Source: Brevundimonas sp. (lineage in GTDB: Bacteria > Pseudomonadota > Alphaproteobacteria > Caulobacterales > Caulobacteraceae). From it: a stretch of 46,520 nucleotides of DNA. The notes beneath the pieces were generated by a model. The model was not told where the DNA came from. It searched no databases and worked only from the letters and a program-made list of their open reading frames with translations. The first letter of the stretch is position 1. Each line of letters opens with the position of its first letter. Positions 7,775 through 16,466 of the stretch are shown here, piece after piece. The translations under genes and the position numbers were made by a program. The DNA lies in the NCBI RefSeq assembly GCF_016463485.1, contig NZ_JAEMRD010000010.1, forward strand, positions 1 through 46,520. Direction: 5' to 3'.

Positions 7775-9946
7775 CTAGAAGCTCGAGGTGAGGGTCAGGC
7801 CGTAGGTTCTCGGCGCCTCGTACTGCACGATGCTCGAGATGTCGGAGGCACCAAGGGCGCTGGCGACGGCTTCATCGCCCAGATTCTTGCCCCACAGACG
7901 GACACCGATGCGATCGTCCGGCGCACGCCAGCCCAAAGCGAAGTCGAACGTGGAATAGCCGTCCTGCTGGAGGATATTGTCCGATTGGCCAAACCACCCG
8001 CTGTTCGCATAGTAGCCGGCGTCCACCGTCCAGGTCCCCGATGTGGTGTATTTCTCGTAGTTGATGTTCAGATTGAAGGTAGCGTCCGGGGTCAGCGGGA
8101 GACGATTTCCCTCGGCGGATGCGATGACCGCCTGGGTCCCTCCAGTCGGACGGGGAATAGCGAAGATTGCGTTGGGAAACGACTTGAACCGGTCGTGCAG
8201 CAGGCTGAGCCCGGCGCGCAGGGTCAGGCCGGAGACGACATGGGCTTCGATGTCGATATCGGCACCGTAAATCTCCGCGGAGGCGCCGTTGTAATAGCCG
8301 ATCTGACCGTTCTGATACCGACCCACCTGGATGTTGGCGTAGTCGTAAAAGAACGCCGCGCCGTTGAGCCGGACGCGCCTGTCCAGGAAAACGGATTTGA
8401 GCCCGACCTCATAGGCATCAAGGACTTCCGGCTCGAAGGGCGGATCGTTCGGCAGCGCCGCATTGAACCCGCCGCTCTTGAAGCCGCGATTGTAGGAGGC
8501 ATAGACTAGGACGCCCTCAGCCAATTTGTGGTCGAGCGCTAGACGCCAGGTCGGCTTCTCATAGTCCCTGGAATCCGTGGTCTCGGGAGCCAGGGGGCCA
8601 GTCGGTATTCCCCCGACAAGCGTTCCCTCCGTCAGCGACCGGATCGAGCGGGTTTCGGTGGTGTAGCGAAGACCGGCGGTCAGATTGGTGTCGGGACCGA
8701 TCGCGAATGTCGCCTGGCCATAGGCGGCGTAGGATTCCGTCTTCTGGTTTGCGTGGCTGGTGACAGTCTGGATTGGAAATCGAGGGTTGATCAGAGGCCC
8801 TCCGAAGGTGAGTTCGTTGGGATTGAACTTACCGTCGGCGCTGAAATAATAGACGCCCGCCAGCCATTGGAAGTTCGATCCACTGCCTGATTGAAGCTGA
8901 AATTCCTGCGAAAATTGCTGGTCGTCCAGCGTCGAGTTCGACAGGGTCAAGGCTGGCGTCGGGGTCAGGTCGGTGTCGAACCTCAGGTAGCTGGAGGACT
9001 CCCGGTAGGCCGTGATGGACAAGAAATTCAGATCGCCAATGCCCTGCTCCCATCGCAGGCTGGCACCACCGCCGGTCAGCGACTGATCGGGATCGATGTC
9101 GGAGTCGATGTCCCACGGCGAGCCCGCGAAGGCGGGGCCAAACAGGGGCTTGGTGCCCGGCGCCTGGTGAGAACTGACCGTGCCGCTGCCCTCGCGACCC
9201 AGGTAGTCGACAATAAGCTGGATGTCCGTCGAGGGGCCGGGTGAGAAGACCCATTTGGAGCGGACGGCGAAATCCTCCTCTGTGCGATAGACGTCGTTGC
9301 CAGTGTTGAGATTGACCCCGTAGCCTTCGCCCTGTCCCGCAATCTGGATCGCGAGGTCAGCAGCCAGGGTGTCGGTCAGGCCGCCCGCGAGATACAGGCT
9401 GGCCGAAGCGGACTCATAGTTGCCGTAGGTCGCGCTGGCCTGGCCGGTGAACGCCTGACTGGGTTCGCGCGTGGTGATCTGGATCAGGCCGCCTGTGGCA
9501 TTGCGGCCAAAGAGTGTGCCTTGCGGCCCCTTGAGAACATCGATCTGGGCGACGTTGTTCAGGCCCAGCAGCGAACCGGCACCTGAGGCGTAGTAAACCC
9601 CATCGACATAGGTCGCGATGGAGTTCTCGAGCCCGGCCCCGTAGGCCGTAGTACCGATCCCGCGGATGCGGGGAACGAGAAAACCCGCGGACGCCTGGAT
9701 ATGAAGGCCCGGTGCCAGGTGGTTCAGGTCGGTGATGTCGGTAGCGCCCGCCGAGGCGAGCGTTTCCGCCGAAACGACGCTGACCGCGATCGGCACGGAC
9801 TGAAGATTCTCACTGCGCCGCTGCGCTGTGACGACCACTTCATCCAGTGAGGTAGCCTGCGAAGCAGGGCCCGCTTCCTGAGCGATCGCTGCTGATGGCA
9901 GGAGTCCCGCCAGCAACAGTCCGACGTACAATCTTGTATCGATCAT
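7775..9946 (-). CDS. TonB-dependent receptor of the esterase/MFS operon
   Basis: This is a receptor of about 723 residues. It has a signal peptide ending AAIAQ (about residue 23), a TonB box DEVVVTAQRR (about 35-44), a plug with IDVLKGPQGTLFGRNATGG (about 130-150), and a C-terminal beta-barrel ending LTLTSSF. Two adjacent ATGs exist (9949 and 9946). The GGGAGG ribosome binding site is better spaced for 9946, so that start is given. It heads the three-gene operon with the two esterases, and a TetR regulator starts 136 bp away in the opposite direction. It should import the compound that the esterase/transporter pair then handles. Ligand identity is not visible. Confidence 0.93.
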   Translation of the reverse strand: MIDTRLYVGLLLAGLLPSAAIAQEAGPASQATSLDEVVVTAQRRSENLQSVPIAVSVVSAETLASAGATDITDLNHLAPGLHIQASAGFLVPRIRGIGTTAYGAGLENSIATYVDGVYYASGAGSLLGLNNVAQIDVLKGPQGTLFGRNATGGLIQITTREPSQAFTGQASATYGNYESASASLYLAGGLTDTLAADLAIQIAGQGEGYGVNLNTGNDVYRTEEDFAVRSKWVFSPGPSTDIQLIVDYLGREGSGTVSSHQAPGTKPLFGPAFAGSPWDIDSDIDPDQSLTGGGASLRWEQGIGDLNFLSITAYRESSSYLRFDTDLTPTPALTLSNSTLDDQQFSQEFQLQSGSGSNFQWLAGVYYFSADGKFNPNELTFGGPLINPRFPIQTVTSHANQKTESYAAYGQATFAIGPDTNLTAGLRYTTETRSIRSLTEGTLVGGIPTGPLAPETTDSRDYEKPTWRLALDHKLAEGVLVYASYNRGFKSGGFNAALPNDPPFEPEVLDAYEVGLKSVFLDRRVRLNGAAFFYDYANIQVGRYQNGQIGYYNGASAEIYGADIDIEAHVVSGLTLRAGLSLLHDRFKSFPNAIFAIPRPTGGTQAVIASAEGNRLPLTPDATFNLNINYEKYTTSGTWTVDAGYYANSGWFGQSDNILQQDGYSTFDFALGWRAPDDRIGVRLWGKNLGDEAVASALGASDISSIVQYEAPRTYGLTLTSSF

Positions 9947-10003
9947 CATGTCCTCCCTCTCGGCTTGGGAACGTGGATCGTCCTCTGCCTTATCATTACC
10001 TCT

Positions 10004-10032
10004 GGCGTATCGTCATAATGACGTTTCGTCAA
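10004..10032 (-). promoter_or_regulatory. Putative promoter with embedded palindromic TetR operator
   Basis: Between the divergent receptor and tetR genes lies a perfect 13-base palindrome, CGTCATAATGACG (10011-10023). On the minus strand it sits between a good -35 (TTGACG, 10032-10027) and a weak -10 (TACGCC, 10009-10004) at 17-base spacing. A repressor bound there would block transcription of the receptor operon. The neighbouring TetR protein is the natural candidate. The palindrome is seen directly; the promoter call and the binding partner are inferred. Confidence 0.5.
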
Positions 10033-10082
10033 TCTGGTTTTTTGGTTGACGTCGGCGGATCGCGCCGTGAGACAGGATCCAA

Positions 10083-10778
10083 ATGCCAAGGGCGGAGACA
10101 ATCGAGATTGAGGGCTCTGAGCCCTTCAGAACGCGGGTCGGGCGTGAAAAACGCGCGCGGACGCGGGCGCGCATCCTGGCGGCGGCCTTCGGACTGTTCG
10201 ATGAGAGGGGAATGGACCGCGTCACTGTCGATGACGTGCGGGACGCCGCCGGCCTGGCCCGGGGATCCTTCTACAACTATTTCTCGACCTACGAAGACAT
10301 GCTCAAGGATATGGCGGCCACCATTACGGCCCAGCTGAACACCGAGCAGTCCTTGTTCTTTGATCATCTGACGGATCCGGCCGAGAGGATCTGCCGGAAC
10401 ATTCAGTATACGATTCTGAGATTATCCTCTGACCCGTCCTGCAGCGGGGTCATGGTTCGCGTGACTCCGCTGATCGGCCCGGCGACGCCACACATGCGCC
10501 AGCACGCCGAGGCGTCGATGCGGCAGGCCCAGGTGATCGCAGCCATCGATGTGCCATCTCCTGCTGTCGCCATGGATATGGGCTATGGACTCGTCGTCAT
10601 GCTTATCCGACGGGCCATGACCGACGGCCTCGCCGTTGGTGATATAGAGGCCGCAGGGCTGATGCTGCTTCGCGCCTTCGGCGTTCCGGAGGACCGCGCC
10701 CAGGCGATTGCGGCCGCTCCGCTGCCGACGATGCCGAAAGAGCCTCTGCGACACGCCATCATTCAGGCGGGCCTGTGA
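10083..10778 (+). CDS. TetR/AcrR-family transcriptional regulator
   Basis: This 231-residue regulator has an N-terminal TetR DNA-binding domain: ARILAAAFGLFDERGMDRVT and then VDDVRDAAGLARGSFYNYFSTYEDML, the classic helix-turn-helix followed by the GSFYxYF stretch, at about residues 24-78. The C-terminal ligand-binding half is helical and shows no motif I can assign. It is divergent from the TonB receptor/esterase/esterase-MFS operon, with a 13-base palindrome between them, so it is very likely the local repressor of that operon. Its inducer is presumably the imported ester or its hydrolysis product. It is convergent with fahA (25 bp between stops). Confidence 0.9.
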   Translation: MPRAETIEIEGSEPFRTRVGREKRARTRARILAAAFGLFDERGMDRVTVDDVRDAAGLARGSFYNYFSTYEDMLKDMAATITAQLNTEQSLFFDHLTDPAERICRNIQYTILRLSSDPSCSGVMVRVTPLIGPATPHMRQHAEASMRQAQVIAAIDVPSPAVAMDMGYGLVVMLIRRAMTDGLAVGDIEAAGLMLLRAFGVPEDRAQAIAAAPLPTMPKEPLRHAIIQAGL

Positions 10779-10803
10779 AGGCCACCCACGCCAGCTTGAT
10801 GAT

Positions 10804-12108
10804 TCAGTCGGCGGCCGGAAGCACGGTGGCTCGACAGTCGCCGAATCCGATCGGAACGAAGCCCTCCGCTTTCGCGCGCCCCTTCAGGCAGACTTCGTCG
10901 CCGTCCTGAAGAAAGGTGCGTGTCTGACCATTCGGCAGCGTCAAAGGCTGGCGCCCGCCCTCCGTGATTTCCAGCAGGCTGCCGTAGCCCTCACGATCCG
11001 CCGAGGACAGGGTCCCGGTGCCCAGAAGGTCGCCGGGCTGAAGTTCGCAGCCGTTCGAGGCATGGTGGGTGACCATCTGAGCCGCCGTCCAGTACATTTC
11101 CGCCGCGCGACTGCGTGTTATGATGGCCGGATCCTGACGCGTGGCACGCATCGCGGCTGTCGTCAGCGAAATCTCGAGTTCGATCGCCAGACCGCCTCGT
11201 GCCTGGTCGCGTTCATCCCAGAGATAGGGCAACGGCGCGGGGTCGTCGGCCGGACGTGCCGGCTGAGGCCGGCGGAAGGGCTCCAGAGCTTCGCTGGTGA
11301 CGATCCAGGGAGAGATGGTGCTGTGAAAATTCTTGGCCAGGAAAGGGCCGAGCGGCTGATATTCCCAAGCCTGAACATCACGTGCGGACCAGTCGTTCAA
11401 CAGGCAATATCCGGCGATGTGGTCACCGGCCTCGGCGATGCCGATGGACTCGCCCAAGGCGTTGCCCTGTCCGATCCAGAGGCCCAGTTCGAGTTCGAAA
11501 TCGAGCCGGCCGACCGGTCCGAACGACGGCACCGTGGCCCCGGTCGGCAGGGTCTGTCCGCGAGGTCGCCGAACGGGAACGCCTGACGCCCGGATCGAGG
11601 ACGCCCGTCCATGATAGCCGATCGGCACATATTTGTAGTTGGCCAGCAGCGGATTGTCGGGCCGGAAAAGCTTGCCGACATTCGTCGCGTGATGAATGCC
11701 GACGTAGAAATCCGTGTAGTCGCCGATGCGCGCGGGAAGTCCGAGGCTGACGTCCGACTGGCGCAGGAGATGGGGTTGAACGCGGCCGGCGTATGCCCGG
11801 TCTGACAGGAGCTGGGAGAGTTTGCGACGCAGCGCCACGCGCCGCGAGGGCGGCCAGGCGAGGACCACGTTCAGGGTCGGTCCGACGAGGTCCGCAGCCT
11901 CGAAATCCGACAACAGACCGTCGGTGGCGCTACCGGCGAGATCGAGGACCAGGTCGCCGATGGCCACGCAGGGCCTCGGGCCGGCACCGTCGGCGGTAAA
12001 CACGCCAAACGGCAGGTTCTGGATCGGGAAATCGGTGTCCCCGTCCGCGCTTGCGACCCAACTCCTTAGATCTGGATCGTGAGTCTCGTCCAGCCCGGGG
12101 CGCGTCAC
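10804..12108 (-). CDS. fahA: Fumarylacetoacetase
   Basis: This 434-residue enzyme hydrolyses 4-fumarylacetoacetate to fumarate and acetoacetate, the last step of tyrosine/homogentisate breakdown. Full-length FAH features are visible: an N-terminal SH3-like domain (NLPFGVF, about residues 31-37), [16 protein letters not shown] in the active-site region, [15 protein letters not shown], the metal-binding [11 protein letters not shown], and [24 protein letters not shown]. It begins with GTG at 12108, and that start overlaps the hmgA stop by 4 bases (GTGA), so the genes are translationally coupled. It is the last gene of hppD-hmgA-fahA. Length matches the family. Confidence 0.96.
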   Translation of the reverse strand: MTRPGLDETHDPDLRSWVASADGDTDFPIQNLPFGVFTADGAGPRPCVAIGDLVLDLAGSATDGLLSDFEAADLVGPTLNVVLAWPPSRRVALRRKLSQLLSDRAYAGRVQPHLLRQSDVSLGLPARIGDYTDFYVGIHHATNVGKLFRPDNPLLANYKYVPIGYHGRASSIRASGVPVRRPRGQTLPTGATVPSFGPVGRLDFELELGLWIGQGNALGESIGIAEAGDHIAGYCLLNDWSARDVQAWEYQPLGPFLAKNFHSTISPWIVTSEALEPFRRPQPARPADDPAPLPYLWDERDQARGGLAIELEISLTTAAMRATRQDPAIITRSRAAEMYWTAAQMVTHHASNGCELQPGDLLGTGTLSSADREGYGSLLEITEGGRQPLTLPNGQTRTFLQDGDEVCLKGRAKAEGFVPIGFGDCRATVLPAAD

Positions 12109-13439
12109 CGGAACGCCTCCGGCTTGACGAAGCCGGCCCAGCAGTCGTCGTAGTCAAGATGGACAAGCGGTGTCTCAACGGCGAAGCGGCTCGGCCGGAT
12201 GACCAGCCGGGTTTCGAACATGAAGGCCATGGTGTCAGAGATCCTGTGCGGAGTCAGATCGTCGACGATCGCCTTTTCGTAGGTGGCGCGATCAGGCCCG
12301 TGACCATTCATCTGATTGTGGAGAGAGGCCCCACCGGGCGCGAAGCCATCGGCCTTGGCGTCATAGGACCCGTGGATCAGGCCCATGAACTCGCTCATCA
12401 CATTGCGATGGAACCACGGCGGGCGGAACGTATGCTCGGCGACCATCCACCGCGGAGGAAAGATGACGAAGTCACTGTTGGCGGTACCGGACGTATGGCT
12501 GGGACTGGTCAGCACGGTGAAGATCGACGGATCCGGGTGGTCGAAACTGACCGTATTGATGGTGTTGAACCGCCTCAGATCATAGGCGCAAGGCGCGAGA
12601 TTGCCGTGCCAGGCGACGACGTCCAGCGGACTGTAATCGAGTTGCGTCGCCCACAATCCGCCCTGGAACTTCTGGATCAGTTCCGTCGAAACATCCCGAT
12701 CCTCGAACGCGGCCGAGGGCGTTTCGAAATCACGCGGATTTGCCAGGCCGTTCGAGCCGATGGGCCCCAGGTCGGGGAGCCGGAACGCCGCCCCGTAGTT
12801 TTCCAGGACATAGCCACGCGCCGTGGGCTCGCAGAGCTCGACGCGGAACCGCAGTCCCCGGGGAACGAGGGCGATCTGCAAGGGCTCAACGATCAGAACG
12901 CCCATCTCGGTCACGATCCGCAGGCCGCCGACCTCCGGCACGATAAGCAGTTCACCGTCGGCGTTCATGAAGACACGATCCGCCATGGACCGGTTGGCGG
13001 CGTAAAGATGGATGGCGACGCCGTCTCCGGTCGCCACGTCCCCCGTCCCCCCATAAGTGACCATGCCGTCGACGAAATCGGTCGCCGCTTCGGGCAGTGG
13101 CAGCGGGTTCCATCGCATCCGGTTCGGCGAGGCGTTGGCGGCATCGAATGGCGAGGACTGCAGATGCGGCGCGCCGGCGTACCGCTCGAACGGCGGGTGG
13201 TTCGCACTGGGTCGCAGACGGTAAAGCCAGGCCCGCCGGTTCTCCGTTCTCGGCGCGGTGAAGGCGGTGCCCGACAGCTGTTCCGCGAACAGTCCGAACG
13301 GGGTGCGCTGCGGCGAATTCTGGCCGATCGGCAGGGCACCCGGGATCGCCTCCGTCGAGAAGTGATTGCCGAATCCGGGCATCATCGCCCCGGCCGGCGC
13401 GGTGCCCGCCCCGTTCGCCACCGTGTCGTGCGACGTCAT
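12105..13439 (-). CDS. hmgA: Homogentisate 1,2-dioxygenase
   Basis: This 444-residue non-haem Fe(II) enzyme opens the ring of homogentisate to maleylacetoacetate. Family hallmarks are [10 protein letters not shown] near the N-terminus, [11 protein letters not shown], and the iron-site region with [23 protein letters not shown], followed by GGASLHN and MNGHGPD, which supply the His/Glu/His ligands. The frame stays open upstream into hppD, but the start at 13439 (MTSHD) is the sensible one: it leaves a 4-base gap after the hppD stop. The stop overlaps the fahA start. No maleylacetoacetate isomerase gene is visible next to the operon, so that step must be encoded elsewhere or bypassed. Confidence 0.96.
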   Translation of the reverse strand: MTSHDTVANGAGTAPAGAMMPGFGNHFSTEAIPGALPIGQNSPQRTPFGLFAEQLSGTAFTAPRTENRRAWLYRLRPSANHPPFERYAGAPHLQSSPFDAANASPNRMRWNPLPLPEAATDFVDGMVTYGGTGDVATGDGVAIHLYAANRSMADRVFMNADGELLIVPEVGGLRIVTEMGVLIVEPLQIALVPRGLRFRVELCEPTARGYVLENYGAAFRLPDLGPIGSNGLANPRDFETPSAAFEDRDVSTELIQKFQGGLWATQLDYSPLDVVAWHGNLAPCAYDLRRFNTINTVSFDHPDPSIFTVLTSPSHTSGTANSDFVIFPPRWMVAEHTFRPPWFHRNVMSEFMGLIHGSYDAKADGFAPGGASLHNQMNGHGPDRATYEKAIVDDLTPHRISDTMAFMFETRLVIRPSRFAVETPLVHLDYDDCWAGFVKPEAFR

Positions 13440-13443
13440 CGGA

Positions 13444-14496
13444 TCAGGCGTCGATCGTGATGACGCCACGGCGGATCTGGTCCAGCTCGATCGATTCGAA
13501 CAGGGCCTGAAAATTGCCGTTGCCGAAGCCTTCGTTGCCCTTGCGCTGGATGATCTCGAAGAAGATCGGCCCAAACAGGTTCTCGGTGAAGATCTGCAAC
13601 AACAGACCCTCGTCGCCGACGTTGCCGTCCAGCAGAATCCGGTTCTTGCGAAGCCGCTCGAGATCCTGGCCATGTCCCGGCACGCGCTTGTCCACCAACT
13701 CGTAGTAGGTCTCAATCGTGTCCTGAAGCTTCACGCCCCGCGCGCGCAGTTTCTCGACGGTGTCGAAAATGTCGGCCGTGGTCAGTGCGAGGTGCTGAAT
13801 TCCCTCGCCGTTGTACTGCCTCAGAAACTCCTCGATCTGGCTGTGATCGTCCTGGCTCTCGTTGAGAGGGATGCGGATCGCCTTGTCGGGCGCGATCATC
13901 GCCTGGCTGAACAGGCCGGTCGCCTGGCCCTTGATGTCGAAATACTTCTGCTCTTCGAAGCCGAAGACGTCCCGATAGAAGCTCGACCAGGTTTTCATCT
14001 CGCCTCGGCGGACATTGTGGGTCAGGTGGTCCAGCAGGTCGAGGCCGACGCTGTTCTCGGCCTCGGCCTCGGCTGCGCCGGGCACAGGGGTCCACGCCGA
14101 ATAGATGTCGTGGTCGACGAGATAGAGATTGGAGCCGCCGATGCCCTCCAGGACGAAAGACCCCTCGCCCAGAACGCCCGGCGCCGCGTCGCCGGCCCGA
14201 GCCCCGCGCTGGATCGCCGCGGCGAAGGCTTCGGCCGCGTCGGCGACCCGGAAGGCCATGCCGTTGGCCGAAGGCCCATGGGCCGCCCGAAACGCGGCCG
14301 ACTGCCCTGCCGGATCCTCGTTTACCAGCAGGCTGATGCGTCCCTGCTTGTATCGCGTGACCGGCCGCGTTGGATGAGTGTGAGCGGCGACGAAGCCCAG
14401 CTGTTCAAACAGGGCCTTCATCGCCGCCGGATCCGGGCTGGTAAACTCTGCGAACTCGAAGCCATTCAGGCCCAAGGGATTCAGGCGATCGGACAT
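13444..14496 (-). CDS. hppD: 4-hydroxyphenylpyruvate dioxygenase
   Basis: This 350-residue VOC-fold Fe(II) enzyme converts 4-hydroxyphenylpyruvate to homogentisate. The N-terminal half ([24 protein letters not shown]) and the catalytic C-terminal half are both present. Iron ligands read as His157 (LLDHLTHNV), His235 (GIQHLALTT) and Glu314 ([11 protein letters not shown]), and the C-terminal [18 protein letters not shown] helix is typical of the family. It is the first gene of the operon. A perfect TATAAT on the minus strand (14516-14511) lies about 15 bases before its ATG, directly next to the operator-like repeat at 14512-14531. Confidence 0.96.
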   Translation of the reverse strand: MSDRLNPLGLNGFEFAEFTSPDPAAMKALFEQLGFVAAHTHPTRPVTRYKQGRISLLVNEDPAGQSAAFRAAHGPSANGMAFRVADAAEAFAAAIQRGARAGDAAPGVLGEGSFVLEGIGGSNLYLVDHDIYSAWTPVPGAAEAEAENSVGLDLLDHLTHNVRRGEMKTWSSFYRDVFGFEEQKYFDIKGQATGLFSQAMIAPDKAIRIPLNESQDDHSQIEEFLRQYNGEGIQHLALTTADIFDTVEKLRARGVKLQDTIETYYELVDKRVPGHGQDLERLRKNRILLDGNVGDEGLLLQIFTENLFGPIFFEIIQRKGNEGFGNGNFQALFESIELDQIRRGVITIDA

Positions 14497-14511
14497 TGTC
14501 GAGCCTCGCGA

Positions 14512-14531
14512 TTATAGTTGCATATGAAACC
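14512..14531. promoter_or_regulatory. hppD-proximal MarR-type operator, overlapping the -10 box
   Basis: The 20-base element TTATAGTTGCATATGAAACC contains an imperfect palindrome (AGTTGCATATGAAACC) centred on CATATG. The same element recurs 102 bases away. Its edge overlaps a minus-strand TATAAT (14516-14511) that would serve as the hppD -10 box, so a bound protein should repress the operon. The adjacent MarR protein is the likely binder; this is inferred from position and repetition. Confidence 0.55.
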
Positions 14532-14613
14532 TCATTTGCCTCTGTAGACGAGAGAGTCAAGCCGGAAATTAGGTTCATTGGGTGCTAACCTGACCGTCCC
14601 CGGTCTCAGCGAG

Positions 14614-14633
14614 TTATAGTTGCACACGAAACC
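14614..14633. promoter_or_regulatory. Second copy of the MarR-type operator
   Basis: TTATAGTTGCACACGAAACC matches the hppD-proximal element in 18 of 20 positions and in the same orientation, 102 bases upstream of hppD's own copy and 16 bases beyond the marR stop. The spacing of close to ten helical turns would suit cooperative binding or a loop. Function is inferred. Confidence 0.45.
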
Positions 14634-14649
14634 AGGCGCTGCGGATGCC

Positions 14650-15243
14650 TCAGGGCAGCCTCGTCAAAACCGAGGCCGTCCGATGCAGCTTACGCAGCTG
14701 CTGCTTGAGCTGCGAAACCTCCTCGGGGCTCCACTGGTCGAGCAATGCGGCCTCAAAGGCGAGCGCCACCGGCGCGATGGTTCGATACAGGTCGAGCCCG
14801 GCGGCACTGAGGGACAGGATGTGGGACCGGCCGTCCCGCAGGTTGTCTCGCCCTTCTATCAGGCCCCGGTCAAGCAGGCCCTTTGCGGCCCGGCTTACCG
14901 TCACCTTGTCCATGACGGTCTTCTGTCGCAGCTCGAGGGGGGTAGCCTCGCCGCCGCCGCCGAGGACAGCCATTAGTCGCCACTGAGGGATCGTAACGCC
15001 GAACTTCGCTTCATAGGCGCTCGCGATCCAGTTCGAGACTTCGTTGGAGGCCACCGACAATTGATAGGGAAGATAGTCGTCGAGCCGAAAGTCCCGGGGC
15101 CTCAACTTTGACGGTTTTGGCGGGGGTGCCGCCGGCTGTGGGTCGGTGACAAGCGGCTGCCTCCTGACCTCCTTGGGGTCCGATCGCGTCAGTTTCGCCA
15201 ATGCCTGCCCCAAAAGAAGATGCGGGCCGGAGGCCGACCGCAT
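14650..15243 (-). CDS. MarR-family transcriptional regulator
   Basis: This is a regulator of up to 197 residues. The MarR winged-helix core runs from about residue 80: FGVTIPQWRLMAVLGGGGEATPLELRQ, then DKVTVSRAAKGLLDRGLIEG (recognition helix) and a wing with DGRSHILSLSAAG. Residues 1-50 are a Pro/Lys-rich extension before the conserved YLPYQLSVASNEVSNWIA helix. The ATG at 15243 has no clear ribosome binding site, so the true start may lie further in. It precedes hppD-hmgA-fahA on the same strand, and two repeated operator-like sites lie between marR and hppD. Control of homogentisate-pathway genes by MarR or IclR proteins is known in other bacteria, so local control of tyrosine breakdown is the natural reading. 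Confidence 0.88.
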   Translation of the reverse strand: MRSASGPHLLLGQALAKLTRSDPKEVRRQPLVTDPQPAAPPPKPSKLRPRDFRLDDYLPYQLSVASNEVSNWIASAYEAKFGVTIPQWRLMAVLGGGGEATPLELRQKTVMDKVTVSRAAKGLLDRGLIEGRDNLRDGRSHILSLSAAGLDLYRTIAPVALAFEAALLDQWSPEEVSQLKQQLRKLHRTASVLTRLP

Positions 15244-15320
15244 TCAACCCTAGCCGTGTCATCGACTTTCGCAAAACCGCGCCTCGGGGACAGGCAGCGA
15301 CCTGTCGTCTCAACCTGCGC

Positions 15321-15368
15321 TTGACCTCCCAGCACACTTCGATACAATGTATATTGTAGACAATCTTG
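15321..15368 (+). promoter_or_regulatory. Putative sigma-70-type promoter followed by GntR-type operator (site A)
   Basis: TTGACC (15321-15326) and TACAAT (15343-15348) at 16-base spacing make a plausible promoter reading toward the chorismate mutase-like gene. Directly after it, 15349-15368 matches the element before the 25.9-kb oxidoreductase in 16 of 20 positions, with core TTGTAGACAA (15354-15363). The rest of the 343-base gap between the divergent marR and chorismate mutase-like genes (15244-15586) shows no convincing gene. An in-frame upstream extension from 15347 lacks a ribosome binding site and would overlap the promoter. Confidence 0.45.
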
Positions 15369-15586
15369 TCTCCATTGGCTCCGAACATGCTTTCGTCGCG
15401 CGCAAATGTTTCCGATTTTCTGGACCGCTCGCGCGCGGTCGCCCCTGCGTTCGCCGCCTTCCTTTTTACCGGCTTTCGATACGCCGGATAAGGCTTGGGC
15501 CCTGGGCTCTGACCTCTCCGGCGACCGCTCCGAACGAGCGGCCTGCGCTTGCGCGCACCTCCGTCGAAGTCAGTCCGAAGGTTCTC

Positions 15587-16387
15587 ATGTCTCGCCACAC
15601 CCACTCCCTCACCGCCCACCCGCCTGAAGCTCCGGAAGGACTCTGGTCCGAAAGGGCCATGCATCCCTCCCTGGCTCAACTTCGCGACGAGATCGACCGG
15701 ATCGACCTCGAACTCATGGAAAGGTTCGAACGGCGCCTGGCGGTCGCGGCCCGGATCGGCGCCGCCAAGGATGCAGTTACAAACGCCGGACCTCACATAA
15801 GGCCGGATCGGGAGCAGGCGATCCTGGATCGACTGACCCGCCTGGGGCTGGAGGAGAACCGCTCCGCGATCTGTGCGATCTGGCGCGAGATCATGGGATG
15901 GAGCACCGCCCGCCAAGGCAGATTGCAGGTTCGGGTCTGGTCCCCCGGTGATGCGTCCCGGACGCTCGACGCCGCGCGCCGACGCTTCGGCGCAGCCGCT
16001 GACATTCAGCTTGTCCAGAGCGCCGAGGAGGCTCTTGACCATGCGATGAACCGGTGCGGCGTCTCGGTTCTGCGGGTCAACAGCGATGCCTGGTGGGTCG
16101 GCCTGCGTCGCCAGTGGTCGGAGCTGAGCGTCTTTGACGGCCTCGGCCCGGTCGGAGGCGCACCCACGGCCCTCGCCGTCGGCAGGATCGATCCCACCGC
16201 CCTTCCTGCCGGCCGGCGGGTCGTGGTGAGCGCCGGCGGAGACGCGGGCGACGGCGGCGGATCGCGTCGATGGGGGATCACCTCCCACCACGGCTGGACG
16301 CTCGCGCTGACGGACGCCTCGGGGGCGGGCGAGATCGAGGGATGGGTGGGATCGATCGCATCGGATCAGGACGACGTCGCCTATTGA
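15587..16387 (+). CDS. Chorismate mutase (AroQ type) with an extra C-terminal domain
   Basis: This 266-residue protein has an AroQ-class all-helical chorismate mutase domain at about residues 27-107: SLAQLRDEIDRIDLELMERF, RRLAVAARIGAAK and RPDREQAILDRL, supplying the usual Arg/Lys/Arg-Glu active-site positions (Arg33, Lys61, Arg75-Glu76). Chorismate mutase converts chorismate to prephenate for Phe/Tyr synthesis. Residues about 112-266 form a further domain without the prephenate dehydratase signature, so this is not a standard PheA; I recall two-part proteins of this kind in alphaproteobacteria but cannot name the second function. Start chosen at 15587 (GAAGG five bases upstream); ATG 15659 is an alternative. 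Its promoter region carries a GntR-type site. Confidence 0.75.
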   Translation: MSRHTHSLTAHPPEAPEGLWSERAMHPSLAQLRDEIDRIDLELMERFERRLAVAARIGAAKDAVTNAGPHIRPDREQAILDRLTRLGLEENRSAICAIWREIMGWSTARQGRLQVRVWSPGDASRTLDAARRRFGAAADIQLVQSAEEALDHAMNRCGVSVLRVNSDAWWVGLRRQWSELSVFDGLGPVGGAPTALAVGRIDPTALPAGRRVVVSAGGDAGDGGGSRRWGITSHHGWTLALTDASGAGEIEGWVGSIASDQDDVAY

Positions 16388-16399
16388 TGCGCGCACTTA

Positions 16400-16430
16400 A
16401 GGCGACCATTCCAACGTGGAATGGTCGCCT
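16400..16430. terminator. Long perfect stem-loop between convergent genes
   Basis: A 14-base perfect inverted repeat (arms 16400-16413 and 16417-16430, loop ACG) contains GGCGACCATTCCA and its complement. It lies between the stops of the convergent chorismate mutase-like and TonB receptor genes, where a bidirectional terminator is expected. No T-run follows on either strand, so it may terminate weakly or mainly protect 3' ends. Confidence 0.5.
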
Positions 16431-16466
16431 CAAGCTTCGGGGAGATCCAGGGATCTTCGCGCGATC

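Noticed and set aside
15347..15586. In-frame N-terminal extension of the chorismate mutase-like protein
   Set aside because: The ATG at 15347 has no ribosome binding site and overlaps the predicted -10 box. The extension has no recognisable domain, and a well-spaced site exists for 15587.
15369..15586. Possible attenuator or riboswitch leader of the chorismate mutase-like gene
   Set aside because: I looked for a Phe/Tyr-rich leader peptide and a terminator/antiterminator pair. Only a weak CCGGC/GCCGG hairpin near 15470-15487 is visible, without a T-run.
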